Shown here piece after piece: positions 12,801-27,800 of a DNA stretch of 64,000 nucleotides. This DNA is from Smittia aterrima (lineage: Eukaryota; Arthropoda; Insecta; Diptera; Chironomidae): positions 19,964,001 to 20,028,000 of the forward strand of contig CP093831.1 in assembly GCA_033063855.1 (NCBI GenBank), read 5' to 3'. Position numbers and translations under genes: made by a program. The notes under the pieces were generated by a model. That model saw only the letters and a list, made by a program, of their open reading frames with translations, was not told where the DNA came from and searched no databases. How positions within the stretch are numbered: position 1 is the first letter of the stretch; each line of letters opens with the position of its first letter.

Positions 12801-15800
12801 AATGTTGAAACAACAACTCTCGGCTCTGAAGATACAACTACCGCTTCTGACCAGACAACTATTGGAAATGTTGAAACAACAACTCTCGGCTCTGAAGATA
12901 CAACTACCGCTTCTGACCAGACAACTATTGGAAATGTTGAAACAACAACTCTCGGCTCTGAAGATACAACTACCGCTTCTGACCAGACAACTATTGGAAA
13001 TGTTGAAACAACAACTCTCGGCTCTGAAGATACAACTACCGCTTCTGACCAGACAACTATTGGAAATGTTGAAACAACAACTCTCGGCTCTGAAGATACA
13101 ACCACTAGCGACGAAGAAACCACATGCATTGACAGCAATGAAACAACTGATGAACTTTCAACTATTGGAAATGTTGAAACAACAACTCTCGGCTCTGAAG
13201 ATACAACTACCGCTTCTGACCAGACAACTATTGGAAATGTTGAAACAACAACTCTCGGCTCTGAAGATACAACTACCGCTTCTGACCAGACAACTATTGG
13301 AAATGTTGAAACAACAACTCTCGGCTCTGAAGATACAACTACCGCTTCTGACCAGACAACTATTGGAAATGTTGAAACAACAACTCTCGGCTCTGAAGAT
13401 ACAACTACCGCTTCTGACCAGACAACTATTGGAAATGTTGAAACAACAACTCTCGGCTCTGAAGATACAACCACTAGCGACGAAGAAACCACATGCATTG
13501 ACAGCAATGAAACAACTGATGAACTTTCAACTATTGGAAATGTTGAAACAACAACTCTCGGCTCTGAAGATACAACTACCGCTTCTGACCAGACAACTAT
13601 TGGAAATGTTGAAACAACAACTCTCGGCTCTGAAGATACAACTACCGCTTCTGACCAGACAACTATTGGAAATGTTGAAACAACAACTCTCGGCTCTGAA
13701 GATACAACTACCGCTTCTGACCAGACAACTATTGGAAATGTTGAAACAACAACTCTCGGCTCTGAAGATACAACTACCGCTTCTGACCAGACAACTATTG
13801 GAAATGTTGAAACAACAACTCTCGGCTCTGAAGATACAACTACCGCTTCTGACCAGACAACTATTGGAAATGTTGAAACAACAACTCTCGGCTCTGAAGA
13901 TACAACCACTAGCGACGAAGAAACCACATGCATTGACAGCAATGAAACAACTGATGAACTTTCAACTATTGGAAATGTTGAAACAACAACTCTCGGCTCT
14001 GAAGATACAACTACCGCTTCTGACCAGACAACTATTGGAAATGTTGAAACAACAACTCTCGGCTCTGAAGATACAACTACCGCTTCTGACCAGACAACTA
14101 TTGGAAATGTTGAAACAACAACTCTCGGCTCTGAAGATACAACTACCGCTTCTGACCAGACAACTATTGGAAATGTTGAAACAACAACTCTCGGCTCTGA
14201 AGATACAACTACCGCTTCTGACCAGACAACTATTGGAAATGTTGAAACAACAACTCTCGGCTCTGAAGATACAACTACCGCTTCTGACCAGACAACTATT
14301 GGAAATGTTGAAACAACAACTCTCGGCTCTGAAGATACAACTACCGCTTCTGACCAGACAACTATTGGAAATGTTGAAACAACAACTCTCGGCTCTGAAG
14401 ATACAACTACCGCTTCTGACCAGACAACTATTGGAAATGTTGAAACAACAACTCTCGGCTCTGAAGATACAACCACTAGCGACGAAGAAACCACATGCAT
14501 TGACAGCAATGAAACAACTGATGAACTTTCAACTATTGGAAATGTTGAAACAACAACTCTCGGCTCTGAAGATACAACTACCGCTTCTGACCAGACAACT
14601 ATTGGAAATGTTGAAACAACAACTCTCGGCTCTGAAGATACAACTACCGCTTCTGACCAGACAACTATTGGAAATGTTGAAACAACAACTCTCGGCTCTG
14701 AAGATACAACTACCGCTTCTGACCAGACAACTATTGGAAATGTTGAAACAACAACTCTCGGCTCTGAAGATACAACTACCGCTTCTGACCAGACAACTAT
14801 TGGAAATGTTGAAACAACAACTCTCGGCTCTGAAGATACAACTACCGCTTCTGACCAGACAACTATTGGAAATGTTGAAACAACAACTCTCGGCTCTGAA
14901 GATACAACTACCGCTTCTGACCAGACAACTATTGGAAATGTTGAAACAACAACTCTCGGCTCTGAAGATACAACTACCGCTTCTGACCAGACAACTATTG
15001 GAAATGTTGAAACAACAACTCTCGGCTCTGAAGATACAACTACCGCTTCTGACCAGACAACTATTGGAAATGTTGAAACAACAACTCTCGGCTCTGAAGA
15101 TACAACTACCGCTTCTGACCAGACAACTATTGGAAATGTTGAAACAACAACTCTCGGCTCTGAAGATACAACTACCGCTTCTGACCAGACAACTATTGGA
15201 AATGTTGAAACAACAACTCTCGGCTCTGAAGATACAACTACCGCTTCTGACCAGACAACTATTGGAAATGTTGAAACAACAACTCTCGGCTCTGAAGATA
15301 CAACTACCGCTTCTGACCAGACAACTATTGGAAATGTTGAAACAACAACTCTCGGCTCTGAAGATACAACTACCGCTTCTGACCAGACAACTATTGGAAA
15401 TGTTGAAACAACAACTCTCGGCTCTGAAGATACAACTACCGCTTCTGACCAGACAACTATTGGAAATGTTGAAACAACAACTCTCGGCTCTGAAGATACA
15501 ACTACCGCTTCTGACCAGACAACTATTGGAAATGTTGAAACAACAACTCTCGGCTCTGAAGATACAACTACCGCTTCTGACCAGACAACTATTGGAAATG
15601 TTGAAACAACAACTCTCGGCTCTGAAGATACAACTACCGCTTCTGACCAGACAACTATTGGAAATGTTGAAACAACAACTCTCGGCTCTGAAGATACAAC
15701 TACCGCTTCTGACCAGACAACTATTGGAAATGTTGAAACAACAACTCTCGGCTCTGAAGATACAACTACCGCTTCTGACCAGACAACTATTGGAAATGTT

Positions 15801-18800
15801 GAAACAACAACTCTCGGCTCTGAAGATACAACTACCGCTTCTGACCAGACAACTATTGGAAATGTTGAAACAACAACTCTCGGCTCTGAAGATACAACTA
15901 CCGCTTCTGACCAGACAACTATTGGAAATGTTGAAACAACAACTCTCGGCTCTGAAGATACAACTACCGCTTCTGACCAGACAACTATTGGAAATGTTGA
16001 AACAACAACTCTCGGCTCTGAAGATACAACTACCGCTTCTGACCAGACAACTATTGGAAATGTTGAAACAACAACTCTCGGCTCTGAAGATACAACTACC
16101 GCTTCTGACCAGACAACTATTGGAAATGTTGAAACAACAACTCTCGGCTCTGAAGATACAACTACCGCTTCTGACCAGACAACTATTGGAAATGTTGAAA
16201 CAACAACTCTCGGCTCTGAAGATACAACTACCGCTTCTGACCAGACAACTATTGGAAATGTTGAAACAACAACTCTCGGCTCTGAAGATACAACTACCGC
16301 TTCTGACCAGACAACTATTGGAAATGTTGAAACAACAACTCTCGGCTCTGAAGATACAACTACCGCTTCTGACCAGACAACTATTGGAAATGTTGAAACA
16401 ACAACTCTCGGCTCTGAAGATACAACTACCGCTTCTGACCAGACAACTATTGGAAATGTTGAAACAACAACTCTCGGCTCTGAAGATACAACTACCGCTT
16501 CTGACCAGACAACTATTGGAAATGTTGAAACAACAACTCTCGGCTCTGAAGATACAACTACCGCTTCTGACCAGACAACTATTGGAAATGTTGAAACAAC
16601 AACTCTCGGATCTGAAGATACAACCACTAGCGACGAAGAAACCACATGCATTGACAGCAATGAAACAACTGATGAACTTTCAACTATTGGAAATGTTGAA
16701 ACAACAACTCTCGGCTCTGAAGATACAACTACCGCTTCTGACCAGACAACTATTGGAAATGTTGAAACAACAACTCTCGGCTCTGAAGATACAACTACCG
16801 CTTCTGACCAGACAACTATTGGAAATGTTGAAACAACAACTCTCGGCTCTGAAGATACAACTACCGCTTCTGACCAGACAACTATTGGAAATGTTGAAAC
16901 AACAACTCTCGGCTCTGAAGATACAACTACCGCTTCTGACCAGACAACTATTGGAAATGTTGAAACAACAACTCTCGGCTCTGAAGATACAACTACCGCT
17001 TCTGACCAGACAACTATTGGAAATGTTGAAACAACAACTCTCGGCTCTGAAGATACAACTACCGCTTCTGACCAGACAACTATTGGAAATGTTGAAACAA
17101 CAACTCTCGGCTCTGAAGATACAACTACCGCTTCTGACCAGACAACTATTGGAAATGTTGAAACAACAACTCTCGGCTCTGAAGATACAACTACCGCTTC
17201 TGACCAGACAACTATTGGAAATGTTGAAACAACAACTCTCGGCTCTGAAGATACAACTACCGCTTCTGACCAGACAACTATTGGAAATGTTGAAACAACA
17301 ACTCTCGGCTCTGAAGATACAACTACCGCTTCTGACCAGACAACTATTGGAAATGTTGAAACAACAACTCTCGGCTCTGAAGATACAACTACCGCTTCTG
17401 ACCAGACAACTATTGGAAATGTTGAAACAACAACTCTCGGCTCTGAAGATACAACTACCGCTTCTGACCAGACAACTATTGGAAATGTTGAAACAACAAC
17501 TCTCGGCTCTGAAGATACAACTACCGCTTCTGACCAGACAACTATTGGAAATGTTGAAACAACAACTCTCGGCTCTGAAGATACAACTACCGCTTCTGAC
17601 CAGACAACTATTGGAAATGTTGAAACAACAACTCTCGGCTCTGAAGATACAACTACCGCTTCTGACCAGACAACTATTGGAAATGTTGAAACAACAACTC
17701 TCGGCTCTGAAGATACAACTACCGCTTCTGACCAGACAACTATTGGAAATGTTGAAACAACAACTCTCGGCTCTGAAGATACAACTACCGCTTCTGACCA
17801 GACAACTATTGGAAATGTTGAAACAACAACTCTCGGCTCTGAAGATACAACTACCGCTTCTGACCAGACAACTATTGGAAATGTTGAAACAACAACTCTC
17901 GGCTCTGAAGATACAACTACCGCTTCTGACCAGACAACTATTGGAAATGTTGAAACAACAACTCTCGGCTCTGAAGATACAACTACCGCTTCTGACCAGA
18001 CAACTATTGGAAATGTTGAAACAACAACTCTCGGCTCTGAAGATACAACTACCGCTTCTGACCAGACAACTATTGGAAATGTTGAAACAACAACTCTCGG
18101 CTCTGAAGATACAACTACCGCTTCTGACCAGACAACTATTGGAAATGTTGAAACAACAACTCTCGGCTCTGAAGATACAACTACCGCTTCTGACCAGACA
18201 ACTATTGGAAATGTTGAAACAACAACTCTCGGCTCTGAAGATACAACTACCGCTTCTGACCAGACAACTATTGGAAATGTTGAAACAACAACTCTCGGCT
18301 CTGAAGATACAACTACCGCTTCTGACCAGACAACTATTGGAAATGTTGAAACAACAACTCTCGGATCTGAAGATACAACCACTAGCGACGAAGAAACCAC
18401 ATGCATTGACAGCAATGAAACAACTGATGAACTTTCAACTATTGGAAATGTTGAAACAACAACTCTCGGCTCTGAAGATACAACTACCGCTTCTGACCAG
18501 ACAACTATTGGAAATGTTGAAACAACAACTCTCGGCTCTGAAGATACAACTACCGCTTCTGACCAGACAACTATTGGAAATGTTGAAACAACAACTCTCG
18601 GCTCTGAAGATACAACTACCGCTTCTGACCAGACAACTATTGGAAATGTTGAAACAACAACTCTCGGCTCTGAAGATACAACTACCGCTTCTGACCAGAC
18701 AACTATTGGAAATGTTGAAACAACAACTCTCGGCTCTGAAGATACAACTACCGCTTCTGACCAGACAACTATTGGAAATGTTGAAACAACAACTCTCGGC

Positions 18801-21800
18801 TCTGAAGATACAACTACCGCTTCTGACCAGACAACTATTGGAAATGTTGAAACAACAACTCTCGGCTCTGAAGATACAACTACCGCTTCTGACCAGACAA
18901 CTATTGGAAATGTTGAAACAACAACTCTCGGCTCTGAAGATACAACTACCGCTTCTGACCAGACAACTATTGGAAATGTTGAAACAACAACTCTCGGCTC
19001 TGAAGATACAACTACCGCTTCTGACCAGACAACTATTGGAAATGTTGAAACAACAACTCTCGGCTCTGAAGATACAACTACCGCTTCTGACCAGACAACT
19101 ATTGGAAATGTTGAAACAACAACTCTCGGCTCTGAAGATACAACTACCGCTTCTGACCAGACAACTATTGGAAATGTTGAAACAACAACTCTCGGCTCTG
19201 AAGATACAACTACCGCTTCTGACCAGACAACTATTGGAAATGTTGAAACAACAACTCTCGGCTCTGAAGATACAACTACCGCTTCTGACCAGACAACTAT
19301 TGGAAATGTTGAAACAACAACTCTCGGCTCTGAAGATACAACTACCGCTTCTGACCAGACAACTATTGGAAATGTTGAAACAACAACTCTCGGCTCTGAA
19401 GATACAACTACCGCTTCTGACCAGACAACTATTGGAAATGTTGAAACAACAACTCTCGGCTCTGAAGATACAACTACCGCTTCTGACCAGACAACTATTG
19501 GAAATGTTGAAACAACAACTCTCGGCTCTGAAGATACAACTACTAGCGACGAAGAAACCACATGACAGAACTTCTGACCAGACAACTATTGGAAATGTTG
19601 AAACAACAACTCTCGGCTCTGAAGATACAACTACCGCTTCTGACCAGACAACTATTGGAAATGTTGAAACAACAACTCTCGGCTCTGAAGATACAACTAC
19701 CGCTTCTGACCAGACAACTATTGGAAATGTTGAAACAACAACTCTCGGCTCTGAAGATACAACTACCGCTTCTGACCAGACAACTATTGGAAATGTTGAA
19801 ACAACAACTCTCGGCTCTGAAGATACAACTACCGCTTCTGACCAGACAACTATTGGAAATGTTGAAACAACAACTCTCGGCTCTGAAGATACAACTACCG
19901 CTTCTGACCAGACAACTATTGGAAATGTTGAAACAACAACTCTCGGCTCTGAAGATACAACCACTAGCGACGAAGAAACCACATGCATTGACAGCAATGA
20001 AACAACTGATGAACTTTCAACTATTGGAAATGTTGAAACAACAACTCTCGGCTCTGAAGATACAACTACCGCTTCTGACCAGACAACTATTGGAAATGTT
20101 GAAACAACAACTCTCGGCTCTGAAGATACAACTACCGCTTCTGACCAGACAACTATTGGAAATGTTGAAACAACAACTCTCGGCTCTGAAGATACAACTA
20201 CCGCTTCTGACCAGACAACTATTGGAAATGTTGAAACAACAACTCTCGGCTCTGAAGATACAACTACCGCTTCTGACCAGACAACTATTGGAAATGTTGA
20301 AACAACAACTCTCGGCTCTGAAGATACAACTACCGCTTCTGACCAGACAACTATTGGAAATGTTGAAACAACAACTCTCGGCTCTGAAGATACAACTACC
20401 GCTTCTGACCAGACAACTATTGGAAATGTTGAAACAACAACTCTCGGCTCTGAAGATACAACTACCGCTTCTGACCAGACAACTATTGGAAATGTTGAAA
20501 CAACAACTCTCGGCTCTGAAGATACAACTACCGCTTCTGACCAGACAACTATTGGAAATGTTGAAACAACAACTCTCGGCTCTGAAGATACAACTACCGC
20601 TTCTGACCAGACAACTATTGGAAATGTTGAAACAACAACTCTCGGCTCTGAAGATACAACTACCGCTTCTGACCAGACAACTATTGGAAATGTTGAAACA
20701 ACAACTCTCGGCTCTGAAGATACAACTACCGCTTCTGACCAGACAACTATTGGAAATGTTGAAACAACAACTCTCGGCTCTGAAGATACAACTACCGCTT
20801 CTGACCAGACAACTATTGGAAATGTTGAAACAACAACTCTCGGCTCTGAAGATACAACTACCGCTTCTGACCAGACAACTATTGGAAATGTTGAAACAAC
20901 AACTCTCGGCTCTGAAGATACAACTACCGCTTCTGACCAGACAACTATTGGAAATGTTGAAACAACAACTCTCGGCTCTGAAGATACAACTACCGCTTCT
21001 GACCAGACAACTATTGGAAATGTTGAAACAACAACTCTCGGATCTGAAGATACAACCACTAGCGACGAAGAAACCACATGCATTGACAGCAATGAAACAA
21101 CTGATGAACTTTCAACTATTGGAAATGTTGAAACAACAACTCTCGGCTCTGAAGATACAACTACCGCTTCTGACCAGACAACTATTGGAAATGTTGAAAC
21201 AACAACTCTCGGCTCTGAAGATACAACTACCGCTTCTGACCAGACAACTATTGGAAATGTTGAAACAACAACTCTCGGCTCTGAAGATACAACTACCGCT
21301 TCTGACCAGACAACTATTGGAAATGTTGAAACAACAACTCTCGGCTCTGAAGATACAACTACCGCTTCTGACCAGACAACTATTGGAAATGTTGAAACAA
21401 CAACTCTCGGCTCTGAAGATACAACTACCGCTTCTGACCAGACAACTATTGGAAATGTTGAAACAACAACTCTCGGCTCTGAAGATACAACTACCGCTTC
21501 TGACCAGACAACTATTGGAAATGTTGAAACAACAACTCTCGGCTCTGAAGATACAACTACCGCTTCTGACCAGACAACTATTGGAAATGTTGAAACAACA
21601 ACTCTCGGCTCTGAAGATACAACTACCGCTTCTGACCAGACAACTATTGGAAATGTTGAAACAACAACTCTCGGCTCTGAAGATACAACTACCGCTTCTG
21701 ACCAGACAACTATTGGAAATGTTGAAACAACAACTCTCGGCTCTGAAGATACAACTACCGCTTCTGACCAGACAACTATTGGAAATGTTGAAACAACAAC

Positions 21801-24800
21801 TCTCGGCTCTGAAGATACAACTACCGCTTCTGACCAGACAACTATTGGAAATGTTGAAACAACAACTCTCGGCTCTGAAGATACAACTACCGCTTCTGAC
21901 CAGACAACTATTGGAAATGTTGAAACAACAACTCTCGGCTCTGAAGATACAACTACCGCTTCTGACCAGACAACTATTGGAAATGTTGAAACAACAACTC
22001 TCGGCTCTGAAGATACAACTACTAGCGACGAAGAAACCACATGCATTGACAGCAATGAAACAACTGATGAACTCTTAACTATTGGAAATGTTGAAACAAC
22101 AACTCTCGGCTCTGAAGATACAACTACCGCTTCTGACCAGACAACTATTGGAAATGTTGAAACAACAACTCTCGGCTCTGAAGATACAACTACCGCTTCT
22201 GACCAGACAACTATTGGAAATGTTGAAACAACAACTCTCGGCTCTGAAGATACAACTACCGCTTCTGACCAGACAACTATTGGAAATGTTGAAACAACAA
22301 CTCTCGGCTCTGAAGATACAACTACCGCTTCTGACCAGACAACTATTGGAAATGTTGAAACAACAACTCTCGGCTCTGAAGATACAACTACCGCTTCTGA
22401 CCAGACAACTATTGGAAATGTTGAAACAACAACTCTCGGCTCTGAAGATACAACTACCGCTTCTGACCAGACAACTATTGGAAATGTTGAAACAACAACT
22501 CTCGGCTCTGAAGATACAACTACCGCTTCTGACCAGACAACTATTGGAAATGTTGAAACAACAACTCTCGGCTCTGAAGATACAACTACCGCTTCTGACC
22601 AGACAACTATTGGAAATGTTGAAACAACAACTCTCGGCTCTGAAGATACAACTACCGCTTCTGACCAGACAACTATTGGAAATGTTGAAACAACAACTCT
22701 CGGCTCTGAAGATACAACTACCGCTTCTGACCAGACAACTATTGGAAATGTTGAAACAACAACTCTCGGCTCTGAAGATACAACTACTAGCGACGAAGAA
22801 ACCACATGCATTGACAGCAATGAAACAACTGATGAACTTTCAACTATTGGAAATGTTGAAACAACAACTCTCGGCTCTGAAGATACAACTACCGCTTCTG
22901 ACCAGACAACTATTGGAAATGTTGAAACAACAACTCTCGGCTCTGAAGATACAACTACCGCTTCTGACCAGACAACTATTGGAAATGTTGAAACAACAAC
23001 TCTCGGCTCTGAAGATACAACTACCGCTTCTGACCAGACAACTATTGGAAATGTTGAAACAACAACTCTCGGCTCTGAAGATACAACTACCGCTTCTGAC
23101 CAGACAACTATTGGAAATGTTGAAACAACAACTCTCGGCTCTGAAGATACAACTACCGCTTCTGACCAGACAACTATTGGAAATGTTGAAACAACAACTC
23201 TCGGCTCTGAAGATACAACTACCGCTTCTGACCAGACAACTATTGGAAATGTTGAAACAACAACTCTCGGCTCTGAAGATACAACTACCGCTTCTGACCA
23301 GACAACTATTGGAAATGTTGAAACAACAACTCTCGGCTCTGAAGATACAACTACCGCTTCTGACCAGACAACTATTGGAAATGTTGAAACAACAACTCTC
23401 GGCTCTGAAGATACAACTACCGCTTCTGACCAGACAACTATTGGAAATGTTGAAACAACAACTCTCGGCTCTGAAGATACAACTACCGCTTCTGACCAGA
23501 CAACTATTGGAAATGTTGAAACAACAACTCTCGGCTCTGAAGATACAACTACCGCTTCTGACCAGACAACTATTGGAAATGTTGAAACAACAACTCTCGG
23601 CTCTGAAGATACAACTACCGCTTCTGACCAGACAACTATTGGAAATGTTGAAACAACAACTCTCGGCTCTGAAGATACAACTACTAGCGACGAAGAAACC
23701 ACATGCATTGACAGCAATGAAACAACTGATGAACTTTCAACTATTGGAAATGTTGAAACAACAACTCTCGGCTCTGAAGATACAACTACCGCTTCTGACC
23801 AGACAACTATTGGAAATGTTGAAACAACAACTCTCGGCTCTGAAGATACAACTACCGCTTCTGACCAGACAACTATTGGAAATGTTGAAACAACAACTCT
23901 CGGCTCTGAAGATACAACCACTAGCGACGAAGAAACCACATGCATTGACAGCAATGAAACAACTGATGAACTTTCAACTATTGGAAATGTTGAAACAACA
24001 ACTCTCGGCTCTGAAGATACAACTACCGCTTCTGACCAGACAACTATTGGAAATGTTGAAACAACAACTCTCGGCTCTGAAGATACAACTACCGCTTCTG
24101 ACCAGACAACTATTGGAAATGTTGAAACAACAACTCTCGGCTCTGAAGATACAACTACCGCTTCTGACCAGACAACTATTGGAAATGTTGAAACAACAAC
24201 TCTCGGCTCTGAAGATACAACTACCGCTTCTGACCAGACAACTATTGGAAATGTTGAAACAACAACTCTCGGCTCTGAAGATACAACTACCGCTTCTGAC
24301 CAGACAACTATTGGAAATGTTGAAACAACAACTCTCGGCTCTGAAGATACAACTACCGCTTCTGACCAGACAACTATTGGAAATGTTGAAACAACAACTC
24401 TCGGCTCTGAAGATACAACTACCGCTTCTGACCAGACAACTATTGGAAATGTTGAAACAACAACTCTCGGCTCTGAAGATACAACTACCGCTTCTGACCA
24501 GACAACTATTGGAAATGTTGAAACAACAACTCTCGGCTCTGAAGATACAACTACCGCTTCTGACCAGACAACTATTGGAAATGTTGAAACAACAACTCTC
24601 GGCTCTGAAGATACAACTACCGCTTCTGACCAGACAACTATTGGAAATGTTGAAACAACAACTCTCGGCTCTGAAGATACAACTACCGCTTCTGACCAGA
24701 CAACTATTGGAAATGTTGAAACAACAACTCTCGGCTCTGAAGATACAACTACCGCTTCTGACCAGACAACTATTGGAAATGTTGAAACAACAACTCTCGG

Positions 24801-27800
24801 CTCTGAAGATACAACTACCGCTTCTGACCAGACAACTATTGGAAATGTTGAAACAACAACTCTCGGCTCTGAAGATACAACTACCGCTTCTGACCAGACA
24901 ACTATTGGAAATGTTGAAACAACAACTCTCGGCTCTGAAGATACAACTACCGCTTCTGACCAGACAACTATTGGAAATGTTGAAACAACAACTCTCGGCT
25001 CTGAAGATACAACTACCGCTTCTGACCAGACAACTATTGGAAATGTTGAAACAACAACTCTCGGCTCTGAAGATACAACTACCGCTTCTGACCAGACAAC
25101 TATTGGAAATGTTGAAACAACAACTCTCGGCTCTGAAGATACAACTACCGCTTCTGACCAGACAACTATTGGAAATGTTGAAACAACAACTCTCGGCTCT
25201 GAAGATACAACTACCGCTTCTGACCAGACAACTATTGGAAATGTTGAAACAACAACTCTCGGCTCTGAAGATACAACTACCGCTTCTGACCAGACAACTA
25301 TTGGAAATGTTGAAACAACAACTCTCGGCTCTGAAGATACAACTACCGCTTCTGACCAGACAACTATTGGAAATGTTGAAACAACAACTCTCGGCTCTGA
25401 AGATACAACTACCGCTTCTGACCAGACAACTATTGGAAATGTTGAAACAACAACTCTCGGCTCTGAAGATACAACTACCGCTTCTGACCAGACAACTATT
25501 GGAAATGTTGAAACAACAACTCTCGGCTCTGAAGATACAACTACCGCTTCTGACCAGACAACTATTGGAAATGTTGAAACAACAACTCTCGGCTCTGAAG
25601 ATACAACTACCGCTTCTGACCAGACAACTATTGGAAATGTTGAAACAACAACTCTCGGCTCTGAAGATACAACTACCGCTTCTGACCAGACAACTATTGG
25701 AAATGTTGAAACAACAACTCTCGGCTCTGAAGATACAACTACCGCTTCTGACCAGACAACTATTGGAAATGTTGAAACAACAACTCTCGGCTCTGAAGAT
25801 ACAACTACCGCTTCTGACCAGACAACTATTGGAAATGTTGAAACAACAACTCTCGGCTCTGAAGATACAACTACCGCTTCTGACCAGACAACTATTGGAA
25901 ATGTTGAAACAACAACTCTCGGCTCTGAAGATACAACTACCGCTTCTGACCAGACAACTATTGGAAATGTTGAAACAACAACTCTCGGCTCTGAAGATAC
26001 AACTACCGCTTCTGACCAGACAACTATTGGAAATGTTGAAACAACAACTCTCGGCTCTGAAGATACAACTACCGCTTCTGACCAGACAACTATTGGAAAT
26101 GTTGAAACAACAACTCTCGGCTCTGAAGATACAACTACCGCTTCTGACCAGACAACTATTGGAAATGTTGAAACAACAACTCTCGGCTCTGAAGATACAA
26201 CTACCGCTTCTGACCAGACAACTATTGGAAATGTTGAAACAACAACTCTCGGCTCTGAAGATACAACCACTAGCGACGAAGAAACCACATGCATTGACAG
26301 CAATGAAACAACTGATGAACTTTCAACTATTGGAAATGTTGAAACAACAACTCTCGGCTCTGAAGATACAACTACCGCTTCTGACCAGACAACTATTGGA
26401 AATGTTGAAACAACAACTCTCGGCTCTGAAGATACAACTACCGCTTCTGACCAGACAACTATTGGAAATGTTGAAACAACAACTCTCGGCTCTGAAGATA
26501 CAACTACCGCTTCTGACCAGACAACTATTGGAAATGTTGAAACAACAACTCTCGGCTCTGAAGATACAACTACCGCTTCTGACCAGACAACTATTGGAAA
26601 TGTTGAAACAACAACTCTCGGCTCTGAAGATACAACTACCGCTTCTGACCAGACAACTATTGGAAATGTTGAAACAACAACTCTCGGCTCTGAAGATACA
26701 ACTACCGCTTCTGACCAGACAACTATTGGAAATGTTGAAACAACAACTCTCGGCTCTGAAGATACAACTACCGCTTCTGACCAGACAACTATTGGAAATG
26801 TTGAAACAACAACTCTCGGCTCTGAAGATACAACTACCGCTTCTGACCAGACAACTATTGGAAATGTTGAAACAACAACTCTCGGCTCTGAAGATACAAC
26901 TACCGCTTCTGACCAGACAACTATTGGAAATGTTGAAACAACAACTCTCGGCTCTGAAGATACAACTACCGCTTCTGACCAGACAACTATTGGAAATGTT
27001 GAAACAACAACTCTCGGCTCTGAAGATACAACTACCGCTTCTGACCAGACAACTATTGGAAATGTTGAAACAACAACTCTCGGCTCTGAAGATACAACTA
27101 CCGCTTCTGACCAGACAACTATTGGAAATGTTGAAACAACAACTCTCGGCTCTGAAGATACAACTACCGCTTCTGACCAGACAACTATTGGAAATGTTGA
27201 AACAACAACTCTCGGCTCTGAAGATACAACCACCGCTTCTGACCAGACAACTATTGGAAATGTTGAAACAACAACTCTCGGCTCTGAAGATACAACTACC
27301 GCTTCTGACCAGACAACTATTGGAAATGTTGAAACAACAACTCTCGGCTCTGAAGATACAACTACCGCTTCTGACCAGACAACTATTGGAAATGTTGAAA
27401 CAACAACTCTCGGCTCTGAAGATACAACTACCGCTTCTGACCAGACAACTATTGGAAATGTTGAAACAACAACTCTCGGCTCTGAAGATACAACTACCGC
27501 TTCTGACCAGACAACTATTGGAAATGTTGAAACAACAACTCTCGGCTCTGAAGATACAACTACCGCTTCTGACCAGACAACTATTGGAAATGTTGAAACA
27601 ACAACTCTCGGCTCTGAAGATACAACTACCGCTTCTGACCAGACAACTATTGGAAATGTTGAAACAACAACTCTCGGCTCTGAAGATACAACTACCGCTT
27701 CTGACCAGACAACTATTGGAAATGTTGAAACAACAACTCTCGGCTCTGAAGATACAACTACCGCTTCTGACCAGACAACTATTGGAAATGTTGAAACAAC

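Noticed and set aside
8140..19560. Leu/Gln-rich plus-strand frame across the array (LLEMLKQQLSALKIQ)
   Set aside because: This is a +1 shadow of the Thr-rich frame. It does not connect to the signal peptide or to the C-terminal exon.
7982..19585. Giant minus-strand ORF over the repeat array
   Set aside because: It is an open antisense frame created by a stop-free 66-bp unit. It starts at an internal irregular join, runs into the N gap and has no splice or promoter support.
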